A DNA stretch of 64,000 nucleotides. Origin: Pseudomonadota bacterium (GTDB lineage Bacteria > Pseudomonadota > Alphaproteobacteria > Sphingomonadales > Sphingomonadaceae). The stretch is from the NCBI GenBank assembly GCA_023418595.1, contig JAEZZI010000030.1, positions 140,016 through 204,015 on the forward strand, written 5' to 3'. Below the pieces are notes generated by a model. That model worked only from the letters and a program-made list of their open reading frames with translations. It did not search any database and was not told where the DNA came from. Shown one piece after another: positions 8,445-17,428 of the stretch (position 1 is the first letter of the stretch; each line of letters begins with the position of its first letter). The position numbers and the translations under genes are program-made.

Positions 8445-9236
8445 ATGGTCAGTCTCCTCGATCCCGACGCGCGCGGTCGCGTCATCCTCGTCGGCGCGGG
8501 TCCGGGCGATCCCGGTTTGTTGACCGTGCGCGCCGTCGAAGCACTCAAATCCGCCGATGTCGTCGTGCATGACGGGCTGGTCGATTCGCGCGTGCTCGAT
8601 CTCGCCCCTTCCGAAGCGTTGCGTATTTCGGTCGCGAAGAAGCGTGCACGCCACACCGTGCCGCAGGATGGCATCAACGCGCTGATCGTCGCGCACGTCA
8701 AACTGGGCCAGCGCGTCATCCGGTTGAAGGGCGGCGATCCGTTCATCTTCGGGCGCGGCGGCGAGGAAGTCGAGGCGGTGCGCGCCGCGGGCCTTCCGGT
8801 CGAAGTCGTTCCCGGCGTGTCGGCAGCACTCGGCTGCGCGGCACAGGCGATGCTCCCCCTCACCCACCGCGACTGGTCGAGCGCGGTCAGCTTCGTCGCC
8901 GGCCAGTGCAAAGGTTTGTCCGAACAGGACTGGTCGGGCCTTGCGGGCAAGGGCCGGACGCTCGTCATCTATATGGGCGTCGCGACCGCATCCGAGATCG
9001 CCGACAAGCTGATCGCCGATGGCGTCGCGCCCGACATGCCGGTCGCGGTGCTGGAAAAAGGCACTTGTGAAGGCGCTCGCGCGCTCCGTACGTTGCTCGC
9101 CGATCTCGGCCCGATGGTCGCGCGTGAGGATATACAGAGCCCGGCGGTCATCGTCGTCGGTGAAGTCGCGATGCTCGCCGATGCCGAGGACAAGCTGGCC
9201 GCCTGGGCAAAGTCTGCGGAGGCGATGGCGTCATGA
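8445..9236 (+). CDS. cobA: Uroporphyrinogen-III C-methyltransferase (siroheme synthesis)
   Basis: SAM-dependent methylase that turns uroporphyrinogen III into precorrin-2, the first step towards siroheme. It has 263 residues. The SAM site VGAGPGDPGLLT is near the N-terminus, followed by VVHDGLV, RLKGGDPFIFGRGGEE and EVVPGVSAA, all typical of SUMT. It lacks the N-terminal dehydrogenase/chelatase part of a full CysG. It heads the sulfur cluster, which fits its supplying siroheme to the reductase two genes on. Its stop overlaps the next start (ATGA). Confidence 0.95.
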   Translation: MVSLLDPDARGRVILVGAGPGDPGLLTVRAVEALKSADVVVHDGLVDSRVLDLAPSEALRISVAKKRARHTVPQDGINALIVAHVKLGQRVIRLKGGDPFIFGRGGEEVEAVRAAGLPVEVVPGVSAALGCAAQAMLPLTHRDWSSAVSFVAGQCKGLSEQDWSGLAGKGRTLVIYMGVATASEIADKLIADGVAPDMPVAVLEKGTCEGARALRTLLADLGPMVAREDIQSPAVIVVGEVAMLADAEDKLAAWAKSAEAMAS

Positions 9237-9529
9237 AAATCCTGACCGGAAACGATCTGGGCGCCGGCGACGTCGTATGGTGGACCGGCCAGGGCTGGTC
9301 GCGCCATGTCGAGGATGCGGTCGATGTCGGCGAAACCGGCGAAAGCATCGCCCGTGCAGAGGAAGGCGCACGCCGCGTCAATGCGCCCTATGTGATCGAC
9401 GCGACCGACACGCCCGAAGGGCCGCGGCCTGCACATATCAAGGACCGCGTGCGTGCGCTCGGGCCGACCGTGCGCCCCGACCTGACGTTGAAACCTGCCG
9501 ACCCGAACGCGGGCAACTGGGTGATCTGA
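9233..9529 (+). CDS. DUF2849 protein of the sulfite reduction cluster
   Basis: A 98-residue cytoplasmic protein that I match to DUF2849 by its KILTGNDLGAGDVVWW start and by position. Function unknown. It overlaps cobA by 4 bp and the reductase by 1 bp, so it is almost certainly co-translated with them. The product is rich in charged residues and has no Cys, so it is unlikely to bind a cofactor through thiols. A chaperone or assembly role for the siroheme enzyme is only an inference. Confidence 0.85.
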   Translation: MKILTGNDLGAGDVVWWTGQGWSRHVEDAVDVGETGESIARAEEGARRVNAPYVIDATDTPEGPRPAHIKDRVRALGPTVRPDLTLKPADPNAGNWVI

Positions 9530-11160
9530 TGTATAAATACGACCAGTACGACCAGAGCATCGTCGATGCCCGCGTCGCCGAATTTCGCGATCAGGTGGAA
9601 CGCCGCCTGTCAGGCGCGCTGTCCGAGGATCAGTTCAAGCCGCTGCGGCTGATGAACGGACTCTACCTCCAGCTTCACGCCTATATGTTGCGCGTCGCGA
9701 TACCCTACGGCACGCTCGACAGCCGCCAGATGCGGATGCTGGGCCATGTCGCGCGCAAATACGATCGCGGATACGGGCATTTCACCACCCGCCAGAATAT
9801 CCAGTATAACTGGATCAAGCTGGACGACGCGCCTGATATCCTCGCCGATCTGGCGAGCGTCGAGATGCATGCGATCCAGACCAGCGGCAATTGCATCCGC
9901 AACATCTCGTCCGACCAATATGCGGGCGCTGCTGCCGACGAGATCACCGATCCCCGCCCCTGGGCCGAACTGATCCGCCAGTGGAGCAGTTTCCACCCGG
10001 AATTCAGCTATCTGCCGCGCAAGTTCAAGATCGCGGTGATCGCCAGCGCCAAGGATCGCGCGGCAATGCGCCTCCACGATATCGGCATCGAGATTGTCGA
10101 TCGGGACGGCGAACTTGGCGCGCGCATCTTTGTCGGTGGTGGCATGGGCCGGACGCCAATGATCGCGCCCGAAGTCAACGGCTTCGTGCCGCTTGCTGAC
10201 TTGCTCTCTTACCTTGAGGCTTGCCTGCGGGTGTATAATCGCCACGGTCGCCGCGACAATATCTATAAAGCGCGAATCAAGATCCTGGTCGGCGATCTGG
10301 GGCCGGAGGAATATGCCCGTCAGGTGGCCGAGGAGTTCGCCGCGGTAAAGGCGCTGGGCATTGATCCGCCGCGCGCCGAATTCGACCGCATCGCCGCCTG
10401 TTTCGCCGATCCCGCATTTGAGCCGGATGCGCCGACAGAGATCGACCGCAGCGATCCCGATTTCGCCGTATGGGTCGACCAGAATGTTGTCGCGCACAAG
10501 GCGCCCGGCTACCAAATCGTCAACATCTCGCTCAAACCGATCGGCGGGATTCCGGGCGATGCGTCTGCCGACCAGATCGACGTGATGGCGGACCTTGCGG
10601 AGCGATACAGCTTCGACGAACTGCGCGTGACGCACGCGCAGAACATCGTCCTGCCGCATGTTCGCACCGCCGATCTCCACGCAGTCTGGCAGGCGCTGCG
10701 CGAGGCGGAACTGGCCGACGCCAATCTCGACCTGATCAGCGACATCATCGCCTGCCCCGGCCTCGATTATTGCAGCCTGGCCAATGCCCGCTCGATCCCC
10801 GTGGCGCAGAAGATCGCGACGCGCTTCGCCGATCTCGGGCGGCAGCGCGAACTGGGCGAATTGAAGCTCAAGATTTCGGGCTGCATCAACGCCTGCGGCC
10901 ACCATCATGCCGGGCATATCGGCATATTGGGCGTCGATCGAAAGGGCGTCGAGAATTACCAGCTTCTGCTCGGCGGATCGGGTGCGGAGGACGTCAGCCT
11001 CGCGAAGATCACCGGCCCCGGTTTCGACGAGGACGGCATCGTCGATGCGGTCGAAAAAGCCACCGACGTCTATCTGCGCGAGCGTGCCGATGGCGAGCGG
11101 TTCGTCGATACCTATCGCCGCGTGGGAATGCAGCCGTTCAAGGAGGCGATTTATGGGTGA
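9529..11160 (+). CDS. cysI: Siroheme nitrite/sulfite reductase
   Basis: Six-electron reductase with a siroheme coupled to a [4Fe-4S] cluster, 543 residues. The N-terminal half carries RKYDRGYGHFTTRQNIQYNW. The cluster ligands are in CPGLDYCSLA and in SGCINACGHHHAGHIG. With cysH and cobA as neighbours, sulfite is the likely substrate; the family name covers nitrite too. No flavoprotein partner (CysJ) is next to it, so electrons may come from ferredoxin or an unlinked reductase. The ATG at 9529 overlaps the preceding stop, and the longer upstream frame is a shadow. Confidence 0.92.
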   Translation: MYKYDQYDQSIVDARVAEFRDQVERRLSGALSEDQFKPLRLMNGLYLQLHAYMLRVAIPYGTLDSRQMRMLGHVARKYDRGYGHFTTRQNIQYNWIKLDDAPDILADLASVEMHAIQTSGNCIRNISSDQYAGAAADEITDPRPWAELIRQWSSFHPEFSYLPRKFKIAVIASAKDRAAMRLHDIGIEIVDRDGELGARIFVGGGMGRTPMIAPEVNGFVPLADLLSYLEACLRVYNRHGRRDNIYKARIKILVGDLGPEEYARQVAEEFAAVKALGIDPPRAEFDRIAACFADPAFEPDAPTEIDRSDPDFAVWVDQNVVAHKAPGYQIVNISLKPIGGIPGDASADQIDVMADLAERYSFDELRVTHAQNIVLPHVRTADLHAVWQALREAELADANLDLISDIIACPGLDYCSLANARSIPVAQKIATRFADLGRQRELGELKLKISGCINACGHHHAGHIGILGVDRKGVENYQLLLGGSGAEDVSLAKITGPGFDEDGIVDAVEKATDVYLRERADGERFVDTYRRVGMQPFKEAIYG

Positions 11161-11578
11161 TTTCCTCCGCTATCGCGACGACGCCGAACATGAAGAACCC
11201 GCGGTCACTCTCGACGCATTCCTGACCCAGGACGACGCCCGCGCCGTGCGGCTGGAGGCGGGCGAGGATGCACGCGCGCTGCTGCCGCATCTGGCCAGGC
11301 TCGAACTGATCGAGGTCGCCTTTCCCGGCTATCGCGACGGACGCGGTTATACGGCGGCGCGGGTGCTGCGTGAGGCGGGCTATACGGGCGAACTGCGCGC
11401 GCAGGGCGATGTGCTGGTTGACCAGATCCCGTTCATGCGCCGCTGCGGGTTCGACAGCTTCGCTCCGCAAGCCCCGATCGACGAAACCGTGCTCGCCCGC
11501 GCGCTCGATCGCTACGAATGCGCCTATCAACGCGCCGCGGACGGCGTCGTGCCAGTATGGAAGCTGCGGCATGGCTGA
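11153..11578 (+). CDS. DUF934 protein of the sulfite reduction cluster
   Basis: A 141-residue protein matching the DUF934 family, found beside assimilatory sulfite reductases in many Proteobacteria. Recognisable parts are IEVAFPGYRDGRGYTAA (residues about 53-69), LRAQGDVLVDQIPFMRRCGFDSF and a C-terminal Tyr/Trp-containing helix. No catalytic motif is visible. It overlaps the reductase by 8 bp and cysH by 8 bp. A role in electron supply or assembly for CysI is plausible but unproven. Confidence 0.88.
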   Translation: MGDFLRYRDDAEHEEPAVTLDAFLTQDDARAVRLEAGEDARALLPHLARLELIEVAFPGYRDGRGYTAARVLREAGYTGELRAQGDVLVDQIPFMRRCGFDSFAPQAPIDETVLARALDRYECAYQRAADGVVPVWKLRHG

Positions 11579-12350
11579 CGCCGCCGCGCGCCGCATCGAT
11601 GTGATCGACACGCGCCCCCGCTTCACCGCGGCGGACGCGCACCGGCTGAACAACAGGTTCCGCGGGGTCGATACGCAGGAGATGCTGCGCGCGGTGCTGG
11701 GCGAGAATATGATCGGCGATGTCGCGGTCGTATCGTCGTTCGGGGTGGAGTCGGCGGTGCTGCTGCACCTGATCGCGTCGTTCGACCCGAGCGTGCCGGT
11801 GCTGTTTCTGGAGACGGGCAAGCATTTCCCGGAAACGCTCGCCTATCGCGATATGTTGGTGGACCGGCTGGGGCTGACGGGGTTGCGCAACCTCTATCCC
11901 GACCCGGCATTGCTGGCGAAAAAGGACGAAAGCGGCCTGCGCTGGTCCTATGACCCCGATGGCTGCTGCGACATCCGCAAGGTGCTGCCGTTGGCGGCAG
12001 CGCTTGCCGTGTTCGACTCGACCTTCACCGGACGCAAGGCGTTTCAGGCCGCGACTCGCGCGACCCTGCCGCGGTTCGAACTCGATACGTCCGACGCTGC
12101 CGGGCGGTTGAAGGTCAATCCGATCGTGACCTGGTCGCGCGAACAACTCGACGCCTATTTCACAGAACATAACCTGCCCCGCCATCCGCTGGAGGCGATG
12201 GGATACCCCTCGGTCGGTTGCGCGCCGTGCACCAGCAAGGTCGCACCGGGTGAAGATCCCCGCTCAGGCCGTTGGCGTGGCTGGGAAAAAACCGAATGCG
12301 GCATTCACACGCCCGTCGTTGACGGCGATCCCGATCAGCCGAGTTTTTGA
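11571..12350 (+). CDS. cysH: Adenylyl-sulfate (APS) reductase, CysH family
   Basis: Thioredoxin-dependent reduction of activated sulfate to sulfite. It has 259 residues. VVSSFGVESAVLL is the PP-loop-type nucleotide site. The paired Cys in DGCCDIRK and the CAPC motif mark the [4Fe-4S]-containing form, which prefers APS over PAPS. The catalytic Cys is in ECGIH at the C-terminus. It closes the cluster. The ATG at 11571 lies inside the end of the DUF934 gene. Confidence 0.93.
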   Translation: MADAAARRIDVIDTRPRFTAADAHRLNNRFRGVDTQEMLRAVLGENMIGDVAVVSSFGVESAVLLHLIASFDPSVPVLFLETGKHFPETLAYRDMLVDRLGLTGLRNLYPDPALLAKKDESGLRWSYDPDGCCDIRKVLPLAAALAVFDSTFTGRKAFQAATRATLPRFELDTSDAAGRLKVNPIVTWSREQLDAYFTEHNLPRHPLEAMGYPSVGCAPCTSKVAPGEDPRSGRWRGWEKTECGIHTPVVDGDPDQPSF

Positions 12351-12482
12351 GCACCCCACCTCCCTCCCATTGGGGGAGGTGGCAGCGCATCGCGCTGACG
12401 GAGGGTGCCTTTGAAGCGCAACGCTCTTGGCACCCCCTCCACCATGCTGCGCATGGTCCCCCTCCCCCGGTAGGGAGGAATT
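12351..12482. repeat. Intergenic hairpin repeat, family F
   Basis: It contains a CCACCTCCC/GGGAGGTGG stem at 12356-12382, a second hairpin CCATGCTGCGCATGG near 12441-12455, and a closing CCCTCCCCCGGTAGGGAGG. It fills the space between convergent cysH and dnaB and probably also stops transcription. I believe this type is widely dispersed in sphingomonads, but the window holds only this copy. Confidence 0.75.
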
Positions 12483-12485
12483 TCG

Positions 12486-13997
12486 TCACTCGTAACTCGG
12501 GCTCTGATAGTCCCCGACATAATCGCTGAACCGCGTGATCTCCGGTTCGAAGCGCAGCGTCACTTTGCCCGTCGCGCCGTGACGCTGTTTGGCGACGATC
12601 AGTTCGGCAAGACCGTACACCCGCTCCATTTCCATCGCCCATTTGGCGTGATCTTCGAAAATCCTGGCGTCGTCGCCTTCGGTCGCGCGTTTCGGCTCCT
12701 TGGCGGCGACGTAATAGTCCTCGCGATACACGAACAGCACCATGTCGGCGTCCTGCTCGATCGATCCCGATTCGCGAAGGTCGGAGAGCTGAGGCCGTTT
12801 GTCCTCGCGCTGTTCCACCGCGCGGCTCAACTGCGACAGCGCCAGAACGGGGACGTTCATGTCCTTTGCCAACGTCTTGAGACCTCGAGAGATTTCCGAA
12901 ATCTCCTGAACGCGTCCATCACCCGACGATTTGGCCGAACCCGACAGCAATTGCAGATAATCGACGACGACGAAGCCCAGCTGGTTGCCCAGCCGCCGCT
13001 GCAACCGCCGCACACGGGTGTGCAGCGCGCTGATCGAAAGCCCTGCCGTGTCGTCGATATAGAGCGGCAAATTCTGGAGGTCCGACGCGGCCTCCGCCAG
13101 TTGGCGAAACTCCTGCTTGCTGATCTTGCCCATGCGCAGCGCTTCGGACGAAATCCGCGACTGTTCGGCCAGGATACGCGTTGCGAGCTGGTCGGCGGAC
13201 ATTTCCAGGCTGAAGAACGCGACCTTCGCGCCCACCGATTTTTCGGGTGCGATCCCCGCATTCATGTCGTCCATCCAGCGCCGCGCGGCGTTGAACGCGA
13301 TGTTGGTCGCCAGCGACGTCTTGCCCATGCCCGGACGACCGGCAAGGATCAGCAGGTCGGACCGGTGAAGCCCACCAATCTTGGCGTTGACCGAATCGAG
13401 GCCCGTGGTGATCCCCGACAGATGCCCGCCCGAATTGAGCGCGCGGTCGGCCATCTGGATCGCGAGCGTCGTGGCTTCGCCAAAGGATTTGACCGCGTTT
13501 TCGCTGTCACCATCGGCAGCGACGCGGAACAGTTCCTCTTCGGCGATCTCGATCTGCTTGCGGGGATCGATCGCCTCGCTCGTGTCGGTCGCGCGTTCGA
13601 CCAGGGTTCGGCCGACCGTGACCAAAGAGCGGAGCATGGCAAGGTCGTAGATCTGCTGCGCGAACTGCTTGGCACCGATCAGACCCGCACCCGATCCGGT
13701 CAACTGCGCGAGATAGGCCGGACCGCCCAGCTCTTTCATTCCCGCATCCTCGACGAACATCGGGCGCAGCGTCACAGGGTTGGCGAGCATGTCCTGCGCG
13801 CGCAGGATGCGAATCTTCTCGAAAATTCGACCGTGGACCGGCTCGTAGAAATGATCGGGCTCCAGCCGTTCGAGCATGTCGTCGGCCAGCCGGTTGTCGA
13901 TCATCATGGCGCCCAGCAGCGCGGCCTCCGCCTCGATATTCTGGGGCAGTCGGACTTCGCCCTCGGCAGGCTGCGGAAAGTTGATCTGGGTGGCCAT
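12486..13997 (-). CDS. dnaB: Replicative DNA helicase
   Basis: Hexameric fork helicase of 503 residues. The N-terminal interaction domain begins VRLPQNIEAEAALLGAMM. The RecA-type domain has Walker A in LAGRPGMGKTSLA, then VAFFSLEMS, Walker B VVVDYLQLL, and RESGSIEQDADMV as sensor region. The frame is open well upstream, but residues before MATQINFPQ are antisense to the UPF0262 gene, so I use the ATG at 13997. No intein is present. Confidence 0.96.
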   Translation of the reverse strand: MATQINFPQPAEGEVRLPQNIEAEAALLGAMMIDNRLADDMLERLEPDHFYEPVHGRIFEKIRILRAQDMLANPVTLRPMFVEDAGMKELGGPAYLAQLTGSGAGLIGAKQFAQQIYDLAMLRSLVTVGRTLVERATDTSEAIDPRKQIEIAEEELFRVAADGDSENAVKSFGEATTLAIQMADRALNSGGHLSGITTGLDSVNAKIGGLHRSDLLILAGRPGMGKTSLATNIAFNAARRWMDDMNAGIAPEKSVGAKVAFFSLEMSADQLATRILAEQSRISSEALRMGKISKQEFRQLAEAASDLQNLPLYIDDTAGLSISALHTRVRRLQRRLGNQLGFVVVDYLQLLSGSAKSSGDGRVQEISEISRGLKTLAKDMNVPVLALSQLSRAVEQREDKRPQLSDLRESGSIEQDADMVLFVYREDYYVAAKEPKRATEGDDARIFEDHAKWAMEMERVYGLAELIVAKQRHGATGKVTLRFEPEITRFSDYVGDYQSPSYE

Positions 13998-14108
13998 CGC
14001 GGCCTTGTCCCAGAGCCGACCGATTCCGGCAAGGTGCGATGCTGTGGAAAACGGGAACGGCGCGCCCGGTTGCATTTGGCCACCGAAAGCCGCATCGCAG
14101 GCGCCGAA

Positions 14109-14588
14109 ATGTCCGATCCCCGCATCATCGACGTCGCGCTCGACGAACGCACGATCCTGTGGCGATCGGCGGACATCGAACAGGAACGGCGCATCGCCAT
14201 CTACGACCTGGTAGAGGACAATTATTTCGAGCCCCAGCGGCTTGCCGCCGCCGATCCGGGTCCGTACCGCATCAAATTGCGGGTGGAGGAAGGGCGGCTC
14301 GCGATCGACATCGCCAACGAAGGCGACGTACATCTCGAAACACTGGTGCTGGGGCTTGCCCGGCTAAGGCGTCCGATCCGCGATTATTTCGCGATCTGCG
14401 ACAGCTATTACCAGGCGATCCGGTCGGCCACGCCGCAACAGATCGAGACGATCGACATGGCCCGGCGCGGCATCCACAACCAGGCCGCCGAACTGCTCAA
14501 GGAACGTCTGGAGGGCAAGGTGGAGATCGATTTCGATACCGCGCGGCGGCTGTTCACGCTGATCTGCGTGCTGCATATCAAGGGCTGA
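14109..14588 (+). CDS. UPF0262 family protein
   Basis: A 159-residue cytoplasmic protein of a conserved alphaproteobacterial family of unknown function. It begins DPRIIDVALDE and contains RRIAIYDLVEDNYF and RGIHNQAAELL, which are conserved in the family. It is divergent from dnaB (111 bp between starts) and leads a tight plus-strand series: 4 bp to the GH25 gene, which overlaps cdd. Confidence 0.88.
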   Translation: MSDPRIIDVALDERTILWRSADIEQERRIAIYDLVEDNYFEPQRLAAADPGPYRIKLRVEEGRLAIDIANEGDVHLETLVLGLARLRRPIRDYFAICDSYYQAIRSATPQQIETIDMARRGIHNQAAELLKERLEGKVEIDFDTARRLFTLICVLHIKG

Positions 14589-14592
14589 CGGC

Positions 14593-15267
14593 ATGAGGGT
14601 CTGGCACGTCATCGCACTCGTCGCCGCTGCCTGCGCGCTGATCGCGGCGGCGGGCTGGACCTATGCCAGCGGGTGGGAGCCCGATCGAACGCGCTTCCCG
14701 GTGCAGGGGGTCGACGTGTCGGCGGCGAACGGCGCGATCGCATGGGACGCGGTGCGCGCGGGCGGCGCCACCTTTGCCTATATCGCTGCCACCAGCGGCG
14801 CAAAGGGACGCGACGCGGCGTTTCAGGTCAATTGGGACGGCGCCTATATGGCGCGACTGCGGCGCGGCGCGATCCACCGCTATGCGCTGTGCGATCATCC
14901 GCGTGCGCAGGCGACCAATTTCATGGCGACCGTGCCGCGCACCACCGACCAGCTCCCGGCCATCGTCGAATTCGATTTCGACGCGACATGCGCCGCGCGC
15001 CCGGATCGCGAAACGCTGCTCGATGGCCTTGCCACGTTCCTGACCGCGGCTGAAGCGCATCTAGGCAAGCCGATGCTGATCGCCCCGTCGGAAGCGTTCG
15101 AGGATCATTACGCGCTGAGCGAGGGCATCGCCCGACCGATCCGCGCGTCGTCGACCTGGCTGGAACCCGACTATCTTCCGCGCGCCTGGACGTTGTGGCG
15201 CGCATCCACCCTGCGGCGGATCGACGGTGTCGACGGTCCGATCAACTGGAATGCCGTCGCGCAATGA
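14593..15267 (+). CDS. Membrane-anchored GH25 lysozyme-like protein
   Basis: Glycoside hydrolase 25 fold of 224 residues, with a hydrophobic N-terminal helix (residues about 4-24) that anchors or exports it. GVDVSAANG near residue 40 carries the first catalytic Asp of GH25. The second acidic cluster reads E-F-D-F-D where the family normally has D-x-E. The end has RIDGVDGPINWN. It probably cleaves peptidoglycan, but the changed central motif leaves activity in doubt. It sits 4 bp after UPF0262 and overlaps cdd by 4 bp. Confidence 0.8.
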   Translation: MRVWHVIALVAAACALIAAAGWTYASGWEPDRTRFPVQGVDVSAANGAIAWDAVRAGGATFAYIAATSGAKGRDAAFQVNWDGAYMARLRRGAIHRYALCDHPRAQATNFMATVPRTTDQLPAIVEFDFDATCAARPDRETLLDGLATFLTAAEAHLGKPMLIAPSEAFEDHYALSEGIARPIRASSTWLEPDYLPRAWTLWRASTLRRIDGVDGPINWNAVAQ

Positions 15268-15713
15268 CCGATCCCGACCAAGCCCGCCTGCTCATCGAAC
15301 GCGCCCGCGAGGCGGCACGCAACGCACACGCCCCCTATTCCAATTTCGCGGTTGGCGCGGCGGTGCTGCTGACCGACGGATCGATCGTGACCGGCGCGAA
15401 TTTCGAGAATGCCAGCTATGGCCTGTCGCTCTGCGCGGAAACGGTCGCGATCGCCAGCCTGTCGGCGGCGGGGCGTTTGCGCGACGTGGTCGCGATCGGG
15501 GTGATCGGCGGGATGATGGCGGATGGCGTCGCAAAAGGCGATACGCCCGTGCGCCCCTGCGGCCGCTGTCGCCAGGTGCTGAACGAAGCCGCCCAGATGG
15601 GCCGCCGCGACCTGACCGTCCATTGCGGCGGCGCGGAGGGCGACGCGATCGAAACCCACCAGCTCTCCGACCTGCTACCTCACGCCTTCGGCCCCACCGA
15701 TCTGGGATTGTAA
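15264..15713 (+). CDS. cdd: Cytidine deaminase
   Basis: Zinc enzyme deaminating cytidine/deoxycytidine to uridine in pyrimidine salvage, 149 residues (homotetrameric class). The catalytic C-A-E is in LCAETVAIA and the two other zinc ligands in PCGRCRQVL. NFENASYGLSLCAE is family-typical. The start overlaps the GH25 stop. dcd follows after a repeat, which groups two deoxycytidine-related deaminases. Confidence 0.95.
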   Translation: MTDPDQARLLIERAREAARNAHAPYSNFAVGAAVLLTDGSIVTGANFENASYGLSLCAETVAIASLSAAGRLRDVVAIGVIGGMMADGVAKGDTPVRPCGRCRQVLNEAAQMGRRDLTVHCGGAEGDAIETHQLSDLLPHAFGPTDLGL

Positions 15714-15749
15714 CGACCACCACCCTGTCGGTCGTCGAATACATCCCCT

Positions 15750-15825
15750 CGTCATTGCGAGCGAAGCGAAGCAATCCAGCCGCGCCCGAGGCCTCTCGAT
15801 CGCTTCGCTGCGCTCGCAATGACGG
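15750..15825. repeat. Intergenic inverted repeat, family E
   Basis: Arms at 15750-15777 and 15798-15825 read CGTCATTGCGAGCGAAGCGA and its imperfect reverse complement around a 20 bp loop. It lies between cdd and dcd. Confidence 0.85.
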
Positions 15826-15900
15826 CGGAGCCACCACATCGCCCTTGCCCGCGTCACCATTCCCGGCAAAAGCTGTGCGCCGATCATCCAAGGGGGAATT

Positions 15901-16455
15901 ATGGCCATCCTGTCCGACATCTGGATTCGCGACGCCGCAATCAATCAGGGCATGATAGAGCCGTTCGTGGAAGCCCAGCGGCGCGAGGGTTGCATCAGCT
16001 ACGGCCTGTCCTCCTATGGCTATGACGCGCGCGTGGCGGACGAGTTCAAGATTTTCACCAATGTCGATTCGGCGGTCGTCGATCCCAAGGATTTTGCCGC
16101 GAACAGCTTTGTCGATCGCAAGACCGACGTGTGCATCATCCCGCCGAACAGCTTTGCGCTGGCCCGCACCGTCGAATATTTCCGCATCCCGCGCGACGTG
16201 CTGACGATCTGTCTGGGCAAATCGACCTATGCCCGGTGCGGGATCATCGTCAACGTGACCCCGCTGGAGCCCGAATGGGAAGGGCATGTAACGCTCGAAT
16301 TTTCGAACACGACACCCCTACCGGCCAAGATCTACGCCAACGAAGGCGCTTGCCAGTTTCTGTTCCTGAAGGGCGATCAGCCCTGCGAAACGAGCTACGC
16401 CGACCGCTCGGGCAAATATATGGGGCAACGCGGAGTGACCTTGCCCCGGCTTTGA
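15901..16455 (+). CDS. dcd: dCTP deaminase
   Basis: Converts dCTP to dUTP for dTMP synthesis. It is 184 residues long, with [13 protein letters not shown], the active-site Arg in [23 protein letters not shown] (Glu is the catalytic base) and C-terminal [12 protein letters not shown]. The ATG at 15901 has a strong AAGGGGG ribosome-binding site 4 bp upstream. Confidence 0.96.
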   Translation: MAILSDIWIRDAAINQGMIEPFVEAQRREGCISYGLSSYGYDARVADEFKIFTNVDSAVVDPKDFAANSFVDRKTDVCIIPPNSFALARTVEYFRIPRDVLTICLGKSTYARCGIIVNVTPLEPEWEGHVTLEFSNTTPLPAKIYANEGACQFLFLKGDQPCETSYADRSGKYMGQRGVTLPRL

Positions 16456-16725
16456 TCTCAGGATCACCTGCCATTCCGGGCGCCGGGTTCAACTTCAGTC
16501 CGAACCCGCAGCACCAGTCTACGCCCCGCCAGCGCAACCACTTTCCGCTAATCGACAGCAGCGAAGCGAAAGACGCGGGGGGGCGAGTAACATCGATATC
16601 CGCTCGCGTCTCAGAAAGGCGTTCGACCGACGGCCGGGCGCCCCTGGTTCATTACAACAGGTCTGTAGAGGCAAATGGGGAAGGCGTTCGCGGCGCGCGC
16701 CATGGCGTAAAGTCGAAAGCGGCCC
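16456..16725. other. 270 bp gap, no feature recognised
   Basis: This is the space between convergent dcd and the PilZ gene. An open plus frame runs through it, but it starts inside dcd in another frame and looks like chance. I see no repeat arms and no RNA gene. Confidence 0.5.
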
Positions 16726-17073
16726 CTACCGCTCGACCAGATTGTCGAAATCATCCTCGGTGATCGGGGTTTCGAACTCCACCCCGGCCTCGAACTCGTC
16801 GACGCGCATCACGCGCGCGATACGTGGACCGACTTCGGGCAGCGTCAGCCAGATTTCCTGACCGGGCTTCAGCGGAGAATAGGTGATCAACCGTGCGCCA
16901 TGCAGCGACAGGTCGGTCACGCGGCACAAGGCCCGGTCCAGCCCGCCACGCCCCACGCGCGCGTCGAACGACACCGGCGCGCGCCGCGATTTGCGATGCG
17001 TCGCCGGAATGGCGGGTTCGAACTCCGCCGAAAAGGATGGCGCTGAAAACGAACGAGGCTGCACGTAATTCAT
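16726..17073 (-). CDS. Small PilZ-domain protein
   Basis: A 115-residue single-domain PilZ protein. The R-R-A-P-V-S-F segment holds the first Arg cluster, DLSLHGARL is the D-x-S-x-x-G motif, and VRRV-type strands close the barrel (ARVMRVDEFEAGVEF). It probably binds c-di-GMP, with the 25-residue N-terminal tail disordered. It stands alone and has a Ser-rich N-terminus without a signal peptide. Confidence 0.85.
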   Translation of the reverse strand: MNYVQPRSFSAPSFSAEFEPAIPATHRKSRRAPVSFDARVGRGGLDRALCRVTDLSLHGARLITYSPLKPGQEIWLTLPEVGPRIARVMRVDEFEAGVEFETPITEDDFDNLVER

Positions 17074-17134
17074 ACCCGCAGCCTACGATCCGATGCCTAA
17101 CAGCGCGTTAACGCTGTGGTGTCGATGAAAGACC

Positions 17135-17374
17135 TCAGCCTTCCTTTTTGCGGAGCGAAATGCCACCGCCGAAACGCTTGTTGAAGCGAGCGACCTGGCC
17201 ACCCGAGTCGAGCAGGCGCTGGTTCCCGCCGGTCCATGCCGGATGCGCCAGCGGATCGATTTCCAGCGTCATCGTGTCGCCTTCCTTGCCCCAGGTGGAG
17301 CGCGTTTCGTACACGGTGCCGTCGGTCATCTGGACCTTGATCATGTGGTAATCGGGGTGGGTATCGGCTTTCAC
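17135..17374 (-). CDS. rpmE: 50S ribosomal protein L31
   Basis: A 79-residue L31 starting [10 protein letters not shown] and holding the [22 protein letters not shown] segment. It has no Cys at all, so it is the zinc-free type. The gene is monocistronic. A promoter-like pair lies upstream at 17429-17457. Confidence 0.93.
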   Translation of the reverse strand: MKADTHPDYHMIKVQMTDGTVYETRSTWGKEGDTMTLEIDPLAHPAWTGGNQRLLDSGGQVARFNKRFGGGISLRKKEG

Positions 17375-17428
17375 GGTCTATGCTCCTTGCGCGGCTGGTT
17401 CCGACCAGCCTGGAATCGGGAAGGCGCG

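Noticed and set aside
9019..9528. Extension of the siroheme reductase frame upstream by 170 residues
   Set aside because: This part overlaps cobA and the DUF2849 gene in another frame and is Arg-rich shadow sequence; the ATG at 9529 fits the family.
16131..16763. A 210-residue plus frame running from inside dcd into the following gap
   Set aside because: It is out of frame with dcd over most of its length and starts inside it; the part in the gap shows no protein-like pattern.
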